Notes under the pieces: generated by a model
The model's database searches: none
Seen by the model: the letters and a program-made list of their open reading frames with translations, nothing else
What the model was told of the DNA's origin: nothing
Assembly (NCBI RefSeq): GCF_005484965.1
Contig: NZ_CP034036.1
Span: 3,224,001-3,288,000, forward strand
Direction of reading: 5' to 3'
Origin: Brenneria nigrifluens DSM 30175 = ATCC 13028
GTDB taxonomy: Bacteria > Pseudomonadota > Gammaproteobacteria > Enterobacterales > Enterobacteriaceae
Length of the DNA: 64,000 nucleotides
Made by a program: the position numbers and the translations under genes
In this document: in pieces, positions 7,464-16,359 of the stretch
Numbering within the stretch: the first letter of the stretch is position 1
How the letters are laid out: each line of letters begins with the position of its first letter

Positions 7464-8527
7464 TGCGCTACTCCCCAAGCTATTCCCAAAGTAATGGTGA
7501 CCCCCTGCTGACGCAGGGTAGGACCAATCAGGTTGCCGCCGCTCATCAGCCAGGCCACCGGTTGCGAAACGCTGCCGACGCCCAGCGTGCGACGCACAAA
7601 TTCGGAGGCCGGAAAACGCCGTTCATGCGGACGCAGCGCATCGACGCCGAACAGCGTAAAAGGCACGCCGCGGCGCTGCGCCAGTTGCTGCAACGCCGTT
7701 TCGTCCCGCTTAATCTCGACGCTGCCGATGGCCCGCAGCGCCAGGGGATCAAGGCGGTTTTCCGCCAGCTGACTCGACAGCAGTTCCTCCAGCGTTTGCA
7801 GCGCGGTGTTCCGCCGGCAGCCGATGCCCGCCACCACCCGGCGCGGCACCAGCTTGAAAACCGGCAGCGGCGGTTCAGGCAGCCGGTCGCGCAGGGTGAC
7901 GCATACCAGCGCGTCCAACGGCGGCGGCGCATCAAGACGCGCCACCGGGATAAACCCGCGCACATCGCAGCGCGAGCGCTCGCCGAGCAGCGGCTCGTCC
8001 CACCACAGCCCGACGCGCCGGCCGCTGACCAGCATCTGGTTCACCGTTTTTACCGCCGCACGGAAATCCGCCAGCTCCGCCTCCAGCTCCGCGGCCAGCG
8101 TATCCAGCGCCGCCAGTTGGTTGACATCGGTGGCGGTGGTGATCACCGCCTCGGCCCCCAGCAGATCCGCCAGACGGCGGGTCAGCGCGTTGGCGCCGCC
8201 GATGTGGCCGGAGAGCAGGCTGATAACGTGCTGTCCCCGTTCGTCGATCACCACCACCGCCGGGTCGGTCAGCTTGTCGTTTAACAGCGGCGCAATCGCC
8301 CGCACCGCGATGCCGGTCGCGCCGATCACCACCAGCGCGGCGTAGTGGTGAAAGGCGGCGCGCAGGGTGTCGGCGAAGCTGCCGTCAAAGGCGATAAATC
8401 CCGGTTCCAGCAGTTTTTCGCTGGTAAAGCAGGTCAGCGGCATATGCGCCCGGATGCGCCGGGCGAGACGTACGCCGCCGGGCGTCAGACAGAACAGCGC
8501 TATCGACTCAGGCCGGGCGGTATTCAT
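7457..8527 (-). CDS. cbiG: Cobalt-precorrin-5A hydrolase
   Basis: Opens the delta-lactone of cobalt-precorrin-5A, releasing acetaldehyde. From the ATG at 8527, which has GGAG seven bases upstream, the protein has 356 residues; the longer frame starting at 8569 would run further into cbiF. The CbiG N-terminal domain shows VVIGATGIAVRAIAP, and the central LLSGHIGGANALTRRLA motif is diagnostic. The C-terminal CbiG_C domain includes VVAGIGCRRNT. It overlaps cbiF by 20 bases. Confidence 0.93.
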   Translation of the reverse strand: MNTARPESIALFCLTPGGVRLARRIRAHMPLTCFTSEKLLEPGFIAFDGSFADTLRAAFHHYAALVVIGATGIAVRAIAPLLNDKLTDPAVVVIDERGQHVISLLSGHIGGANALTRRLADLLGAEAVITTATDVNQLAALDTLAAELEAELADFRAAVKTVNQMLVSGRRVGLWWDEPLLGERSRCDVRGFIPVARLDAPPPLDALVCVTLRDRLPEPPLPVFKLVPRRVVAGIGCRRNTALQTLEELLSSQLAENRLDPLALRAIGSVEIKRDETALQQLAQRRGVPFTLFGVDALRPHERRFPASEFVRRTLGVGSVSQPVAWLMSGGNLIGPTLRQQGVTITLGIAWGVAQC

Positions 8528-9317
8528 GGCTAAACTCCGCGTCATAGAGCCGGGAATAGTGGTACTCATCGCCGAGAAAGGCGCCCACCAGAATCAGCGC
8601 GGTTTTTTGAATGGCGGCGGCGCGCGCCTGCTCGGCGATATCCGCCAGCGTGCCGCGCACCGTGCGGCTTTCCGGCCAGGTGGCCTTGTACACCACCGCC
8701 GCCGGCGTGGTTGCCGGGTAGCCGCCGGCGATCAGCCGTGCCGCCACCCCGTCGATATTCTGCACCGACAGGAAAATCGCCATCGAGGTTTGGTGCGCGG
8801 CAAACGCCTCCAACTGCTCCAGCGGCGGCATCGGCGTGCGCCCCTCAATGCGGGTGATAATCAGGCTCTGCGCCACTTGCGGCACGGTGTACTCCACCCC
8901 GAGCTGGGCGGCCGCCCCCAGAAACGCGCTGACGCCCGGCACCGAAACGAAGCCGATATCCTGTTGCGCCAGCGCCTCCCCTTGCTCGCGAATCGAACCA
9001 TACAGCGAGAGATCGCCGGTTTGCAGCCGCACCACCAGCTTGCCGGCGCGCACGCCGTCCACCATCAGCGCGACGATGTCGCCCAGCGCCAGCACGGCGC
9101 TGTCGTGGCATTCCGCCTGCGGCGAGCAGTAGTCGAGCAATTCGGTATTAATCAGCGACCCGGCGTAGATCACCACGTCCGCCTGCTGCAACAGGCGATA
9201 GCCTTGCAGCGTAATCAATTCGCGGTCGCCGGGCCCGGCGCCCACGAACCATACCTTGCGGGTATCAAAGTTTTTAGCGTTGCTCACGTCAGGCGTGATG
9301 CTTTCCTGTTCAGGCAT
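8508..9317 (-). CDS. cbiF: Cobalt-precorrin-4 C11-methyltransferase
   Basis: S-adenosylmethionine-dependent methylation at C11. The 269-residue protein carries VWFVGAGPGDRELIT at about 22-36, RLQTGDLSLYGSIREQ near 97-112 and VPGVSAFLGAAAQLG near 125, the standard class III tetrapyrrole methylase motifs. It has an N-terminal extension of about 20 residues before the methylase fold compared with the Salmonella protein, so a start slightly further downstream is possible. It overlaps cbiT by eight bases. Confidence 0.93.
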   Translation of the reverse strand: MPEQESITPDVSNAKNFDTRKVWFVGAGPGDRELITLQGYRLLQQADVVIYAGSLINTELLDYCSPQAECHDSAVLALGDIVALMVDGVRAGKLVVRLQTGDLSLYGSIREQGEALAQQDIGFVSVPGVSAFLGAAAQLGVEYTVPQVAQSLIITRIEGRTPMPPLEQLEAFAAHQTSMAIFLSVQNIDGVAARLIAGGYPATTPAAVVYKATWPESRTVRGTLADIAEQARAAAIQKTALILVGAFLGDEYHYSRLYDAEFSHEYRPA

Positions 9318-9879
9318 GGTTTGCCTCCTTGCGGCAAGAAATAAGATAGGTGGGGTTGGCCGGTTTAAAATAATGGCCGTCGCCCAGCGGCGTCAGCGCG
9401 GAAACCTGTAACTGCGCGCATTCCAGGGCGTTCACCGGCAGTTGCCCCAAATGCGCCAGCGCCTGGTTGAGGTTATCCAGCAGGATAAAGGTCAGCACCA
9501 GACGGCCGCCGGGATGCAGATGCGCCAGCGCCCAGTCAATCAGCGCGGTAAGCCTGCCGCCGCTGCCGCCGATAAACACCGCATCGGCCATGACCTCCAG
9601 CGGCAGCGGCGCGACGCCGGAGATAATCCCCACGTTGCGGCAGCCGAAGCGTCGGCAATTTTCCTCAATCAGCGCCAGCGCCGCCGCATTGCGCTCAATC
9701 GCCGCGACCCGAAGCCGGGGAAAACGCCGCGCCGCCTCCAGCGCCACGCTGCCGGTTCCGGCGCCGACGTCAATCAGCAACGCCGCCTCCTCCAGTTCCA
9801 GCCGTTCCAGCGCCAGTAAGCGCACCGGCTCTTTGGTCATCGGGACGCGCTGGCCGCGTAAAAATTCTTCATCTTTCAT
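9310..9879 (-). CDS. cbiT: Cobalt-precorrin-6B C15-methyltransferase (decarboxylating)
   Basis: Methylates C15 and decarboxylates the C12 acetate side chain of cobalt-precorrin-6B. The 189-residue class I methyltransferase shows motif I as LIDVGAGTGSVALEAA near residue 36, and ADAVFIGGSGGRL near residue 99. The N-terminal MKDEEFLRGQRVPMTKEPVR segment is typical of CbiT. In some bacteria it is fused to CbiE as CobL; here the two are separate and overlap by 11 bases. Confidence 0.94.
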   Translation of the reverse strand: MKDEEFLRGQRVPMTKEPVRLLALERLELEEAALLIDVGAGTGSVALEAARRFPRLRVAAIERNAAALALIEENCRRFGCRNVGIISGVAPLPLEVMADAVFIGGSGGRLTALIDWALAHLHPGGRLVLTFILLDNLNQALAHLGQLPVNALECAQLQVSALTPLGDGHYFKPANPTYLISCRKEANHA

Positions 9880-10471
9880 TGAGGATCACCACCACATTCA
9901 TGTCATAGCGTTGCGCCACCGCCTGCGGTTGCAGGCGGTGGATGCGCTCATCCGGCAGGGAGAGGTTCTCGCCGATAATCAGCGTGCGGGTAAGCCGGCG
10001 TTGCAGGATGGCGTCGGCAATGGCGCGCGGCCCGATGCGTCCGTCTGTCACCATCGCCACCTTGTCGTGCTGTAAAATCCAGTCGAAATCCGGCTCGCGG
10101 CCGTGGCTGCTGGTAAGATAGAGATCGTTCATATCCAGCGCCGCGCGAGAACAGAGGTATTGCACCGCGCTGATGCCGGGCACCAGGCGCAGATCGGCCG
10201 CGCTGAAATGGGCGCACAGCAGCTTGCCGATGCCATACAGCAGCGGGTCGCCGGAGGCCAGCACCACCACCCGGCGGTGTTTTTGCCCGCCGAGCCACGC
10301 CGCCAGCGCGGGCAGATCGGCGTCCAGCCGCCGGGTAACGCCGCCAAAAGCGGGAAACAGCGCCAGATGCCGGGCGCCGCCCACCAATACCTCGGCGCGC
10401 GCAATCTCCCGCTGCGCCTCCGGCGTCAGATGCGCCAGCGCGCCGGGTCCGATGCCCACCACCGCGATCAT
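9869..10471 (-). CDS. cbiE: Cobalt-precorrin-7 C5-methyltransferase
   Basis: Adds the C5 methyl group late in corrin ring formation. The 200-residue protein starts MIAVVGIGPGALAHLTPEA, contains VVVLASGDPLLYGIGKLL near residue 69 and LVPGISAVQYLCSR near residue 96, and belongs to the tetrapyrrole methylase family. The start overlaps cbiD by four bases and the stop overlaps cbiT by 11. Confidence 0.94.
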   Translation of the reverse strand: MIAVVGIGPGALAHLTPEAQREIARAEVLVGGARHLALFPAFGGVTRRLDADLPALAAWLGGQKHRRVVVLASGDPLLYGIGKLLCAHFSAADLRLVPGISAVQYLCSRAALDMNDLYLTSSHGREPDFDWILQHDKVAMVTDGRIGPRAIADAILQRRLTRTLIIGENLSLPDERIHRLQPQAVAQRYDMNVVVILNER

Positions 10472-11634
10472 CGCAGCGCCTCCAGAATCTCAGGCAGCGG
10501 GCGGTTGGTTCCCAGCACGCAATTATCGAAAGCGAACAGCACGGCATCGACGCGCGGCGGCGCGGCGGAAAAACGCAGCATCTCGTCCACCCGCTGGCAA
10601 ATCCGCTGCGCCAGACGCGGGTACACCGCCTGAAAGCCGCGCTCGGCGATCAGCTCCATCGCCGCCTCGGTAGTGTCGCACTGGTTCACCGCCAGCAATA
10701 AATCATGCGGCGCGCTCATCAGGGCCAGATGGGCGATCAGGGTTTCCATCCGCCCGTCGGCGATATGGCTGTGGGTGTGAAAAATGCCGGCCGCCACTTT
10801 CACCAGCTTGCCGGGATGACCGATCAACGTCACCTGGCGGAAGCCAAGCCGCACCGCTTCCTGCAACATATAGCCGACAAAGTTGCTCATGGTCACCACC
10901 CGCTGCGCGTCGAGTCCCAGATGCTCGCGCACAAAGCGCTCGCCGTGGTTGCCGGGCACCAGAATGACCCTGTCCTCGCCGGCAGCGCGCTTCATTTCCA
11001 GCTCCAGCGCCAGCGAACGCTTCCAGCTCTCTTCCGACATCGGCGTGACGATACCGGTGGTGCCGATAATGGAAATACCGCCGAGAATTCCCAGCCGCGC
11101 GTTATAGGTTTTTTTGGCCCGCTCCTCGCCTTCCGGGGCGAAAATTTCTATTTCCGCGCCGCGCGCCGGGCCGATCGCCTCACGGACGCCGGCTTCGATG
11201 GTTTGCAGCGGGGTGCGGTTGATCGCCGCGCCGCCCACCGGCAGGCCGATGCCTTTGCGGGTCACGGTGCCGACGCCTTCACCGCCGCGGATATGGATAT
11301 CGCCGTGCTCGCGCAGGGTCACCCGGGCAAAGATCAGCATGCCGTGGGTGGCGTCCACGTCGTCGCCGCCGTCCTTGCGGATCGCCGCCGTGGCGCATTG
11401 GCCTTCAATCAGCGGCTGCTCCACGTTGAGATACAGCGTGACGCCGGAGGGGGTGACGATGGAGATCTGATCGATCACCTGCTGGCGCAGCGCCATCAGC
11501 GCCGCCACTTTCGCCGCGGCGGTGGCGCAGGAACCGGTGGTGTAGCCTTTACGGTACTGCCTGCCCTTGTGCCATACCGTATCCAGCTGCGCGCCGATGT
11601 TTTGCAAATCAAAGTCTTGCGGATCGTTTTTCAC
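10468..11634 (-). CDS. cbiD: Cobalt-precorrin-5B C1-methyltransferase
   Basis: Methylates C1 of cobalt-precorrin-5B. The start is the GTG at 11634-11632, which shares bases with the cbiC TGA (GTGA overlap), giving 388 residues; the frame remains open upstream only because it shadows cbiC. The diagnostic CbiD motif YRKGYTTGSCATAAAKVA lies near residue 27. Further family segments are GGEGVGTVTRKGIGLPVG and LIGHPGKLVKVAAGIFHTHS. Confidence 0.93.
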   Translation of the reverse strand: MKNDPQDFDLQNIGAQLDTVWHKGRQYRKGYTTGSCATAAAKVAALMALRQQVIDQISIVTPSGVTLYLNVEQPLIEGQCATAAIRKDGGDDVDATHGMLIFARVTLREHGDIHIRGGEGVGTVTRKGIGLPVGGAAINRTPLQTIEAGVREAIGPARGAEIEIFAPEGEERAKKTYNARLGILGGISIIGTTGIVTPMSEESWKRSLALELEMKRAAGEDRVILVPGNHGERFVREHLGLDAQRVVTMSNFVGYMLQEAVRLGFRQVTLIGHPGKLVKVAAGIFHTHSHIADGRMETLIAHLALMSAPHDLLLAVNQCDTTEAAMELIAERGFQAVYPRLAQRICQRVDEMLRFSAAPPRVDAVLFAFDNCVLGTNRPLPEILEALR

Positions 11635-12263
11635 AGCGTCTCCCGGATACGGTACAAAATGGCGTTGACGATCGCCGCCGCCACGTTGCTTCCCCCTTTG
11701 CGCCCCACCGCGGCGATGCACGGCAGCCCGCTGCGCATCAGCGCCTCTTTCGACTCCGCCGCGCCGACGAACCCCACCGGCACGCCAATCACCGCCAGCG
11801 GCGCCGCCCGCCGCTCCAATAAACGGAACAGCGCGGTCGGCGCGTTGCCGAAGACGAACAGCTTGTCGCCCGGTTCATCCAGCGCGATATCCACCGCCGC
11901 CATCGAGCGGGTGATGCTCTCCGCCTGCGCCCGCGCCACCACGCGGGGATCGCTGATAAAGCAGCGGCATTCGCAGCCCAGCCGCGCCAGCAGGGTTTTA
12001 TTGATCCCCGATAGCGCCATGGTGGTATCGGTATAGAGCACGCAGCCGGCGCGCAGGCCGTCGGCGATGCGCGTCAGCGCCTGCGGCGCAAAGCGCAGTA
12101 CGTCCAGCCAGTCGAAATCCGCGGTGGTGTGGATCACCCGTTTGATCACCGCTTCCTGCGCCGCATCCGCGAAACGGTAGTCCGGACGCTCGCGGGCGAT
12201 AATGTCGCTGATGATCGCCATGCTTTGCTGCTCAATCTGTTGCGGATGCCGCAGGTAAGTCAT
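11631..12263 (-). CDS. cbiC: Cobalt-precorrin-8 methylmutase
   Basis: Shifts the C11 methyl to C12, forming cobyrinic acid. The 210-residue length matches the Salmonella protein. The catalytic His lies in KRVIHTTADFDW near residue 43, and FVGAAESKEALM and GRKGGSNVAAAIVNAIL are family segments. It starts 16 bases after the cbiB stop and overlaps cbiD. Confidence 0.94.
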   Translation of the reverse strand: MTYLRHPQQIEQQSMAIISDIIARERPDYRFADAAQEAVIKRVIHTTADFDWLDVLRFAPQALTRIADGLRAGCVLYTDTTMALSGINKTLLARLGCECRCFISDPRVVARAQAESITRSMAAVDIALDEPGDKLFVFGNAPTALFRLLERRAAPLAVIGVPVGFVGAAESKEALMRSGLPCIAAVGRKGGSNVAAAIVNAILYRIRETL

Positions 12264-12279
12264 AAGCCTGTTCCTTGTT

Positions 12280-13245
12280 CTATGCCGTCCATACGGCCGC
12301 CAGCAGAAGATGGACGCCGCTAAACAGCAGCAGCGCCAGCAATGAGGCGACCTGCATCAGCCGGATGCTGCGCGGGATATCATCCAGCGCGATCTCCCGA
12401 CGCGCATCACCTATCCAGGGTTTCTCCACCCGCGCGCCGAAATAGTTATTGGGACCGCCCAGTCGTACGCCCAGCGCCCCGGCCACGGTGGCTTCCGGCC
12501 AGGCGCAGTTGGGGCTGGCGTGCTGACGGCGATCGCGCCAGCCGATACGCCACGCCTGGCGATAGTCGGCGCGCAGCAGCCAGGCGGCGGCGCTCAGCAG
12601 CAGCCAGCTCAGCCGCGCCGGCAGTAGGTTGGCCAGGTCGTCCATCCGGGCGGACACATAGCCGATGGCGCGGTATTGGGCGTTTTTGTAGCCCACCATG
12701 GAATCGAGGGTATTCACCGCCTTGTAGGCCATCGCCAGCGGCGCGCCGCCGAGCAGCAGGTAAAACAGCGGCGCGATCACCCCATCGACGCTGTTCTCCG
12801 CCACGGTTTCCACCGCGGCGCGGGTTATCTGCGGTTTTTCAAGCCGCGCGGTGTCCCGCCCGACGATCCACGACAGCTGGCGGCGGCTTTCTTCCAGCGT
12901 GCCGTGACGCAATGCCCGGTGCACCGCCAGCGCGGCGTCGCTCAGGCAGCGCCCCGCCAGCAGGGTGTAAATCATCCATACCTGCGCCAGCCAGCCGAGC
13001 CACGGATGGAGCGCCGTCAGCAGCGCCAACACGCCCCAGCTCAGCGCGCCGGTCGCCCCGACCACCGCCAGCCACAGCACTCCGCCGCCGATCCTCAGCG
13101 CCCGTTCGCCGCGACAGCGGGCGCGAATGCCGCGTTGCAGCCGGGAAATCAGCCGGCCGATCCAGCGCACCGGATGCGGCCAATGGGGCGGGTCCCCCAG
13201 CCAGCAGTCGAGCAAATAGGCGCAAAACCAGGCGCTCAGCGTCAT
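12280..13245 (-). CDS. cbiB: Adenosylcobinamide-phosphate synthase (inner membrane)
   Basis: Attaches (R)-1-aminopropanol O-2-phosphate, the product of CobD, to adenosylcobyric acid. The ATG at 13245-13243 overlaps the cbiA TGA in an ATGA junction and gives 321 residues, against 319 in Salmonella. Four to five hydrophobic segments predict an inner-membrane protein. Conserved pieces are DCWLGDPPHWPHPVRWIG near the N-terminus, VETVAENSVDGVIAPLFY and NTLDSMVGYKN. The longer open frame upstream is a shadow of cbiA. Confidence 0.94.
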   Translation of the reverse strand: MTLSAWFCAYLLDCWLGDPPHWPHPVRWIGRLISRLQRGIRARCRGERALRIGGGVLWLAVVGATGALSWGVLALLTALHPWLGWLAQVWMIYTLLAGRCLSDAALAVHRALRHGTLEESRRQLSWIVGRDTARLEKPQITRAAVETVAENSVDGVIAPLFYLLLGGAPLAMAYKAVNTLDSMVGYKNAQYRAIGYVSARMDDLANLLPARLSWLLLSAAAWLLRADYRQAWRIGWRDRRQHASPNCAWPEATVAGALGVRLGGPNNYFGARVEKPWIGDARREIALDDIPRSIRLMQVASLLALLLFSGVHLLLAAVWTA

Positions 13246-14654
13246 AGCAGGCTCCTGGCGCAGCGCAGCCAGCGGTTCAGCAATCCCGGCCGCTGGGCGA
13301 AATGCAAATGCAGATAGCTGGCGCAGGTCTGGTCGAGCTGGTAACCGCCCTGCCACCGTTGGACCACCGCGCCGTCGCGCCATTTGGCGCAGTCGAAGGC
13401 CGGAGGCAGCGCGGTGGAAAAATCGGAGTAATGAAATTCGTGGCCGCGCAGCACCTCGCCGCGGGCGGCCAATAAGGTGTCGCGGCCTGCCTGCGCCTCA
13501 CAGTAACCGAAGCGGGTAAGCCGTTTTCCCATGCGGCTTACGCCGGGCAAAATGCCCGCCATGGCGTGCCGTCGGCCGTCGGCGTCGATCAGTTCGTCGC
13601 CCAGATACATCAGTCCGCCGCACTCGGCATACAGCGGGATCCGCCGGCGGTGGGCATCCCGCAGGGCGGCATGCATCGAGGTATTGGCGGCAAGCCGCGC
13701 GGCGTGGATCTCCGGGTAACCGCCGCCGATATAGATCATCTGGCAATCCGGGAGTTGGCGGTCGTGCAGCGGGCTGAAACGGCGCAGGCGCACCCCGGCC
13801 TGCTCCAGCAGGTCGAGATTATCCTGGTAGTAGAAATTGAAGGCTTCGTCGTCCGCCAGCGCCAGCGTCAGACCGTCCGCCAAAGCCGCATCCGGCAATG
13901 CCGGCGGCTCTCCCGCCGGTAAGGTGGTGATAGCGCACAGCGCCAGCAGGCGGTCGAGCTCAATGGTCTGCTCCACCTGCCGGGCCAGACGTTGCCAGCG
14001 CAGGTCGTTATGGGTTTGTTCCCGGGCGGGAATAAGGCCGAGGTGGCGGGAAGGCAGCGCCGCGTCCTCCATCGCCGGCAGGCGGCCCAGCACCGGAATG
14101 GCGCAGTAGCGCTCGATAGCGTGGCGCAGCAGCTCATAGTGCCCCGGCGAGTTAACGCGGTTAACAATCACGCCGGCGATATTCAACGCCGGATCGAAAC
14201 GGCAAAAGCCCATCACGGAGGCCGCCACCGAGGTGGATACCGCCTTGCCGTCCACCAGCAAAATCACCGGACAGCCCAGCTGTTTCGCCATCGCCGCGCT
14301 GCTGCAATAGTCGGGATCGGTGCCGTAGCCGTCGTACAGCCCCATCACCCCTTCGATTACCGCCACGTCCGCATGGCGCAGGTGCTGTTTATACAGGCCG
14401 TTGAGCGTTGCCGCCGGGAGCATAAAGGCGTCAAGATTGCGCGACGTCACCCCGCACACGGCGCTGTGCCAGCCGCTGTCCAGATAGTCCGGCCCGATTT
14501 TAAACGGCTGTACGGCTAATCCGCGTTGCATCAGCGCCCGCAGGATCCCCAGCGCCACGGTGGTTTTACCGCAGCCGCTGCCGGTGCCGGCAATAACAAA
14601 CGCTTTTTTATCCGGCCCTTGGCTACCTGGCCCTTGCTTATCTGAACATGGCAT
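13242..14654 (-). CDS. cbiA: Cobyrinic acid a,c-diamide synthase
   Basis: Glutamine-dependent amidation of the a and c carboxylates; first gene of the riboswitch-controlled operon. The reading frame is open up to 14909, but that part crosses the riboswitch, so I place the start at the ATG at 14654-14652, giving 470 residues against about 459 in Salmonella. The N-terminal AFVIAGTGSGCGKTTVALG P-loop follows about 17 residues later, KIGPDYLDSGWH lies just beyond, and the C-terminal amidotransferase Cys is in LYAECGGLMYLG. The region before the P-loop is rich in Gly, Gln and Pro and is poorly conserved, so a start a few codons downstream cannot be excluded. Confidence 0.92.
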   Translation of the reverse strand: MPCSDKQGPGSQGPDKKAFVIAGTGSGCGKTTVALGILRALMQRGLAVQPFKIGPDYLDSGWHSAVCGVTSRNLDAFMLPAATLNGLYKQHLRHADVAVIEGVMGLYDGYGTDPDYCSSAAMAKQLGCPVILLVDGKAVSTSVAASVMGFCRFDPALNIAGVIVNRVNSPGHYELLRHAIERYCAIPVLGRLPAMEDAALPSRHLGLIPAREQTHNDLRWQRLARQVEQTIELDRLLALCAITTLPAGEPPALPDAALADGLTLALADDEAFNFYYQDNLDLLEQAGVRLRRFSPLHDRQLPDCQMIYIGGGYPEIHAARLAANTSMHAALRDAHRRRIPLYAECGGLMYLGDELIDADGRRHAMAGILPGVSRMGKRLTRFGYCEAQAGRDTLLAARGEVLRGHEFHYSDFSTALPPAFDCAKWRDGAVVQRWQGGYQLDQTCASYLHLHFAQRPGLLNRWLRCARSLL

Positions 14655-14784
14655 ACGAATCCCGACGTGCTGGCCGGAAAATACGCTGTCAACGGGACAC
14701 GCGAACGCAGCGCCGCCGCGCGTATCGGATGACAACTCATTTCCCGCCGAAAGAGTTGAATCGCCGTTAACGCCGGTCGCTGCG

Positions 14785-14985
14785 GGCGTTATCGTCAGGT
14801 CGGTCTTCTGGCTCTGCGTCATCCTCCCCCGTTCCTTCCCGATCGGTCGATCAGTGGTATTAACGAGTTTGTCGGCATTACAGCAGCGGGGGCTGCGGAG
14901 GATTCGCACCTCCTTCCCGGTCGTAATGGGTTATCATTGAACTAACTGACGACGCGGCGGGTCCAATACCACAACTCCTATGCGT
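14785..14985 (-). promoter_or_regulatory. Cobalamin (adenosylcobalamin) riboswitch
   Basis: Read on the minus strand, the leader of cbiA contains the B12 box GAGCCAGAAGACCGACCTGA at 14795-14814. Upstream are the other conserved blocks, GGTGCGAATCC followed by CCGCAGCCCCCGCTGCTGTAA (14891-14911 and neighbours) and GATCGGGAAGGA. Order and spacing match the class I cobalamin riboswitch found before btuB and the Salmonella cob operon. It lies about 130 bases before the cbiA start and should repress the operon when adenosylcobalamin is abundant. The outer limits are approximate. Confidence 0.9.
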
Positions 14986-14989
14986 CAAC

Positions 14990-15201
14990 GTTTCTGATGC
15001 TCCATTGCGACATTCACCTGACGGCGATAATTGTATTTTTGCTGTTTTTCTTACTATTTATTACTTTATTCACTCAGAACGGGCGCAGAGGTACTTGTTG
15101 ACCCGGCTGTTGGCTAAATTACGTGGATCATTACCGCCAGATCATACTGAGTTTTCAATTCAATCTCTTGATATGGTGCAAAAACAAAGAGGAAAATTGT
15201 A
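14990..15201. promoter_or_regulatory. Divergent promoter region between the cbi operon and the alcohol dehydrogenase gene
   Basis: This AT-rich gap must hold promoters for both directions. On the minus strand TACAAT at 15030-15035 could be a -10 box for the riboswitch leader, without a convincing -35. On the plus strand TTGTTGACC near 15096 could contribute a -35. A GAGGAA lies seven bases before the ATG at 15202. I see no clear operator. Confidence 0.3.
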
Positions 15202-16260
15202 ATGCAAAATATACGTGGTTTTGCTGCTCTCGACGCGAGCAGCCCGTTGGTGCCCCATCAGTTCGTGCGCCGCGATGCGCGGGACAACGATGTGACGATC
15301 GATATCGTCTACTGCGGCGTATGCCATTCCGACATTCATATAGCGCGCAACGAGTGGAAAAACAGCCGCTATCCGGTGGTTCCCGGTCATGAAATCGTCG
15401 GCAGGGTGGTCAGCGTCGGCAAGCTGGTGGAGCAGTTTAAAGAGGGCGACTGGGTGGGCGTCGGCTGTATGGTGGACTCCTGTCAAAGCTGCGACGCCTG
15501 TGAAGATGGGCTGGAACAGTACTGCGTTGAAGGGCCGACCGGCACCTACGGCGGCGTTGATCGCCACGACGGCCTGCCGACCTTCGGCGGCTACTCGGAA
15601 CGGATTGTGGTATCGGACAAGTTCGTGCTCCGCATGTCCGACAAGCTGGATATGAAATCCGCCGCGCCGCTGCTGTGCGCCGGCATTACCACCTACTCGC
15701 CGCTGAAGCACTGGAACGTCGGGCCGGGGGACAAGGTGGCGGTCGTCGGTCTCGGCGGTCTGGGTCATATGGGGCTGAAGTTCGCCAAAGCGATGGGCGC
15801 GGACGTCACGCTGTTCACCCGCTCGCCGGGCAAAGAACAGGAAGCGCGCCGTCTGGGGGCCGACCAGGTGGTGATCTCTACCGATGCGGCGCAGTTGAAA
15901 GAGGTCGCCAACCGCTTCGATATTATTCTGGATACGGTGCCGATGCAGCACGACCTTAACCCCTACCTGAGCACGCTGAAACGCGACGGGACGCTGATCC
16001 TGATGGGTCTGCTTGAACCCATTGAGCCGACGGTGCACAGCGGCGCGCTGGTGATGGCACGTAAGTCGATCGCCGGTTCGCTGGTCGGCGGGATTGCGGA
16101 AACGCAGGAAATGCTGGATTTCTGCGCCGAGCACGGCATTACCTGCGACGTTGAAATGATCGATATACAGTCCATCAACACCGCCTATGAGCGTATGTTG
16201 AAAAGCGACGTGCACTACCGCTTTGTTATCGATATCGCGTCGTTGAAAGCCAGCTTTTAA
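15202..16260 (+). CDS. Zinc-dependent NAD(P) alcohol dehydrogenase, YahK/cinnamyl-alcohol-dehydrogenase type
   Basis: Reversible oxidation of alcohols or reduction of aldehydes; E. coli YahK prefers NADPH and broad aldehydes. The 352-residue protein has the catalytic zinc ligands in YCGVCHSDIH (about 36-45) and PGHEIVG (about 59), and the four structural-zinc cysteines in CMVDSCQSCDACEDGLEQYC (about 93-112). The Rossmann GLGGLGHMG motif is near residue 187. The C-terminal segment from ETQEMLDFCAEHGI on is very like YahK. It lies between the cbi operon and cobD-pduX. Whether it serves cobalamin metabolism (for example a propanal or propanediol link) is only a guess from position. Confidence 0.88.
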   Translation: MQNIRGFAALDASSPLVPHQFVRRDARDNDVTIDIVYCGVCHSDIHIARNEWKNSRYPVVPGHEIVGRVVSVGKLVEQFKEGDWVGVGCMVDSCQSCDACEDGLEQYCVEGPTGTYGGVDRHDGLPTFGGYSERIVVSDKFVLRMSDKLDMKSAAPLLCAGITTYSPLKHWNVGPGDKVAVVGLGGLGHMGLKFAKAMGADVTLFTRSPGKEQEARRLGADQVVISTDAAQLKEVANRFDIILDTVPMQHDLNPYLSTLKRDGTLILMGLLEPIEPTVHSGALVMARKSIAGSLVGGIAETQEMLDFCAEHGITCDVEMIDIQSINTAYERMLKSDVHYRFVIDIASLKASF

Positions 16261-16359
16261 CCTCTCGTCCGTCGCCCCGGCGCCGCGGGCAACCTAGCCG
16301 CCATTCCGCCGTTTATGGTACGCTGGCATCCATAGTTATTGCAGGGATATCAGGGCGTA

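Noticed and set aside
11635..11721. Longer CbiD N-terminus
   Set aside because: It overlaps the end of cbiC in another frame; the GTGA junction at 11634 is the typical coupled start.
14655..14909. Longer CbiA N-terminus of 85 extra residues
   Set aside because: The extension is translated riboswitch sequence, including the B12 box, so it is untranslated leader.
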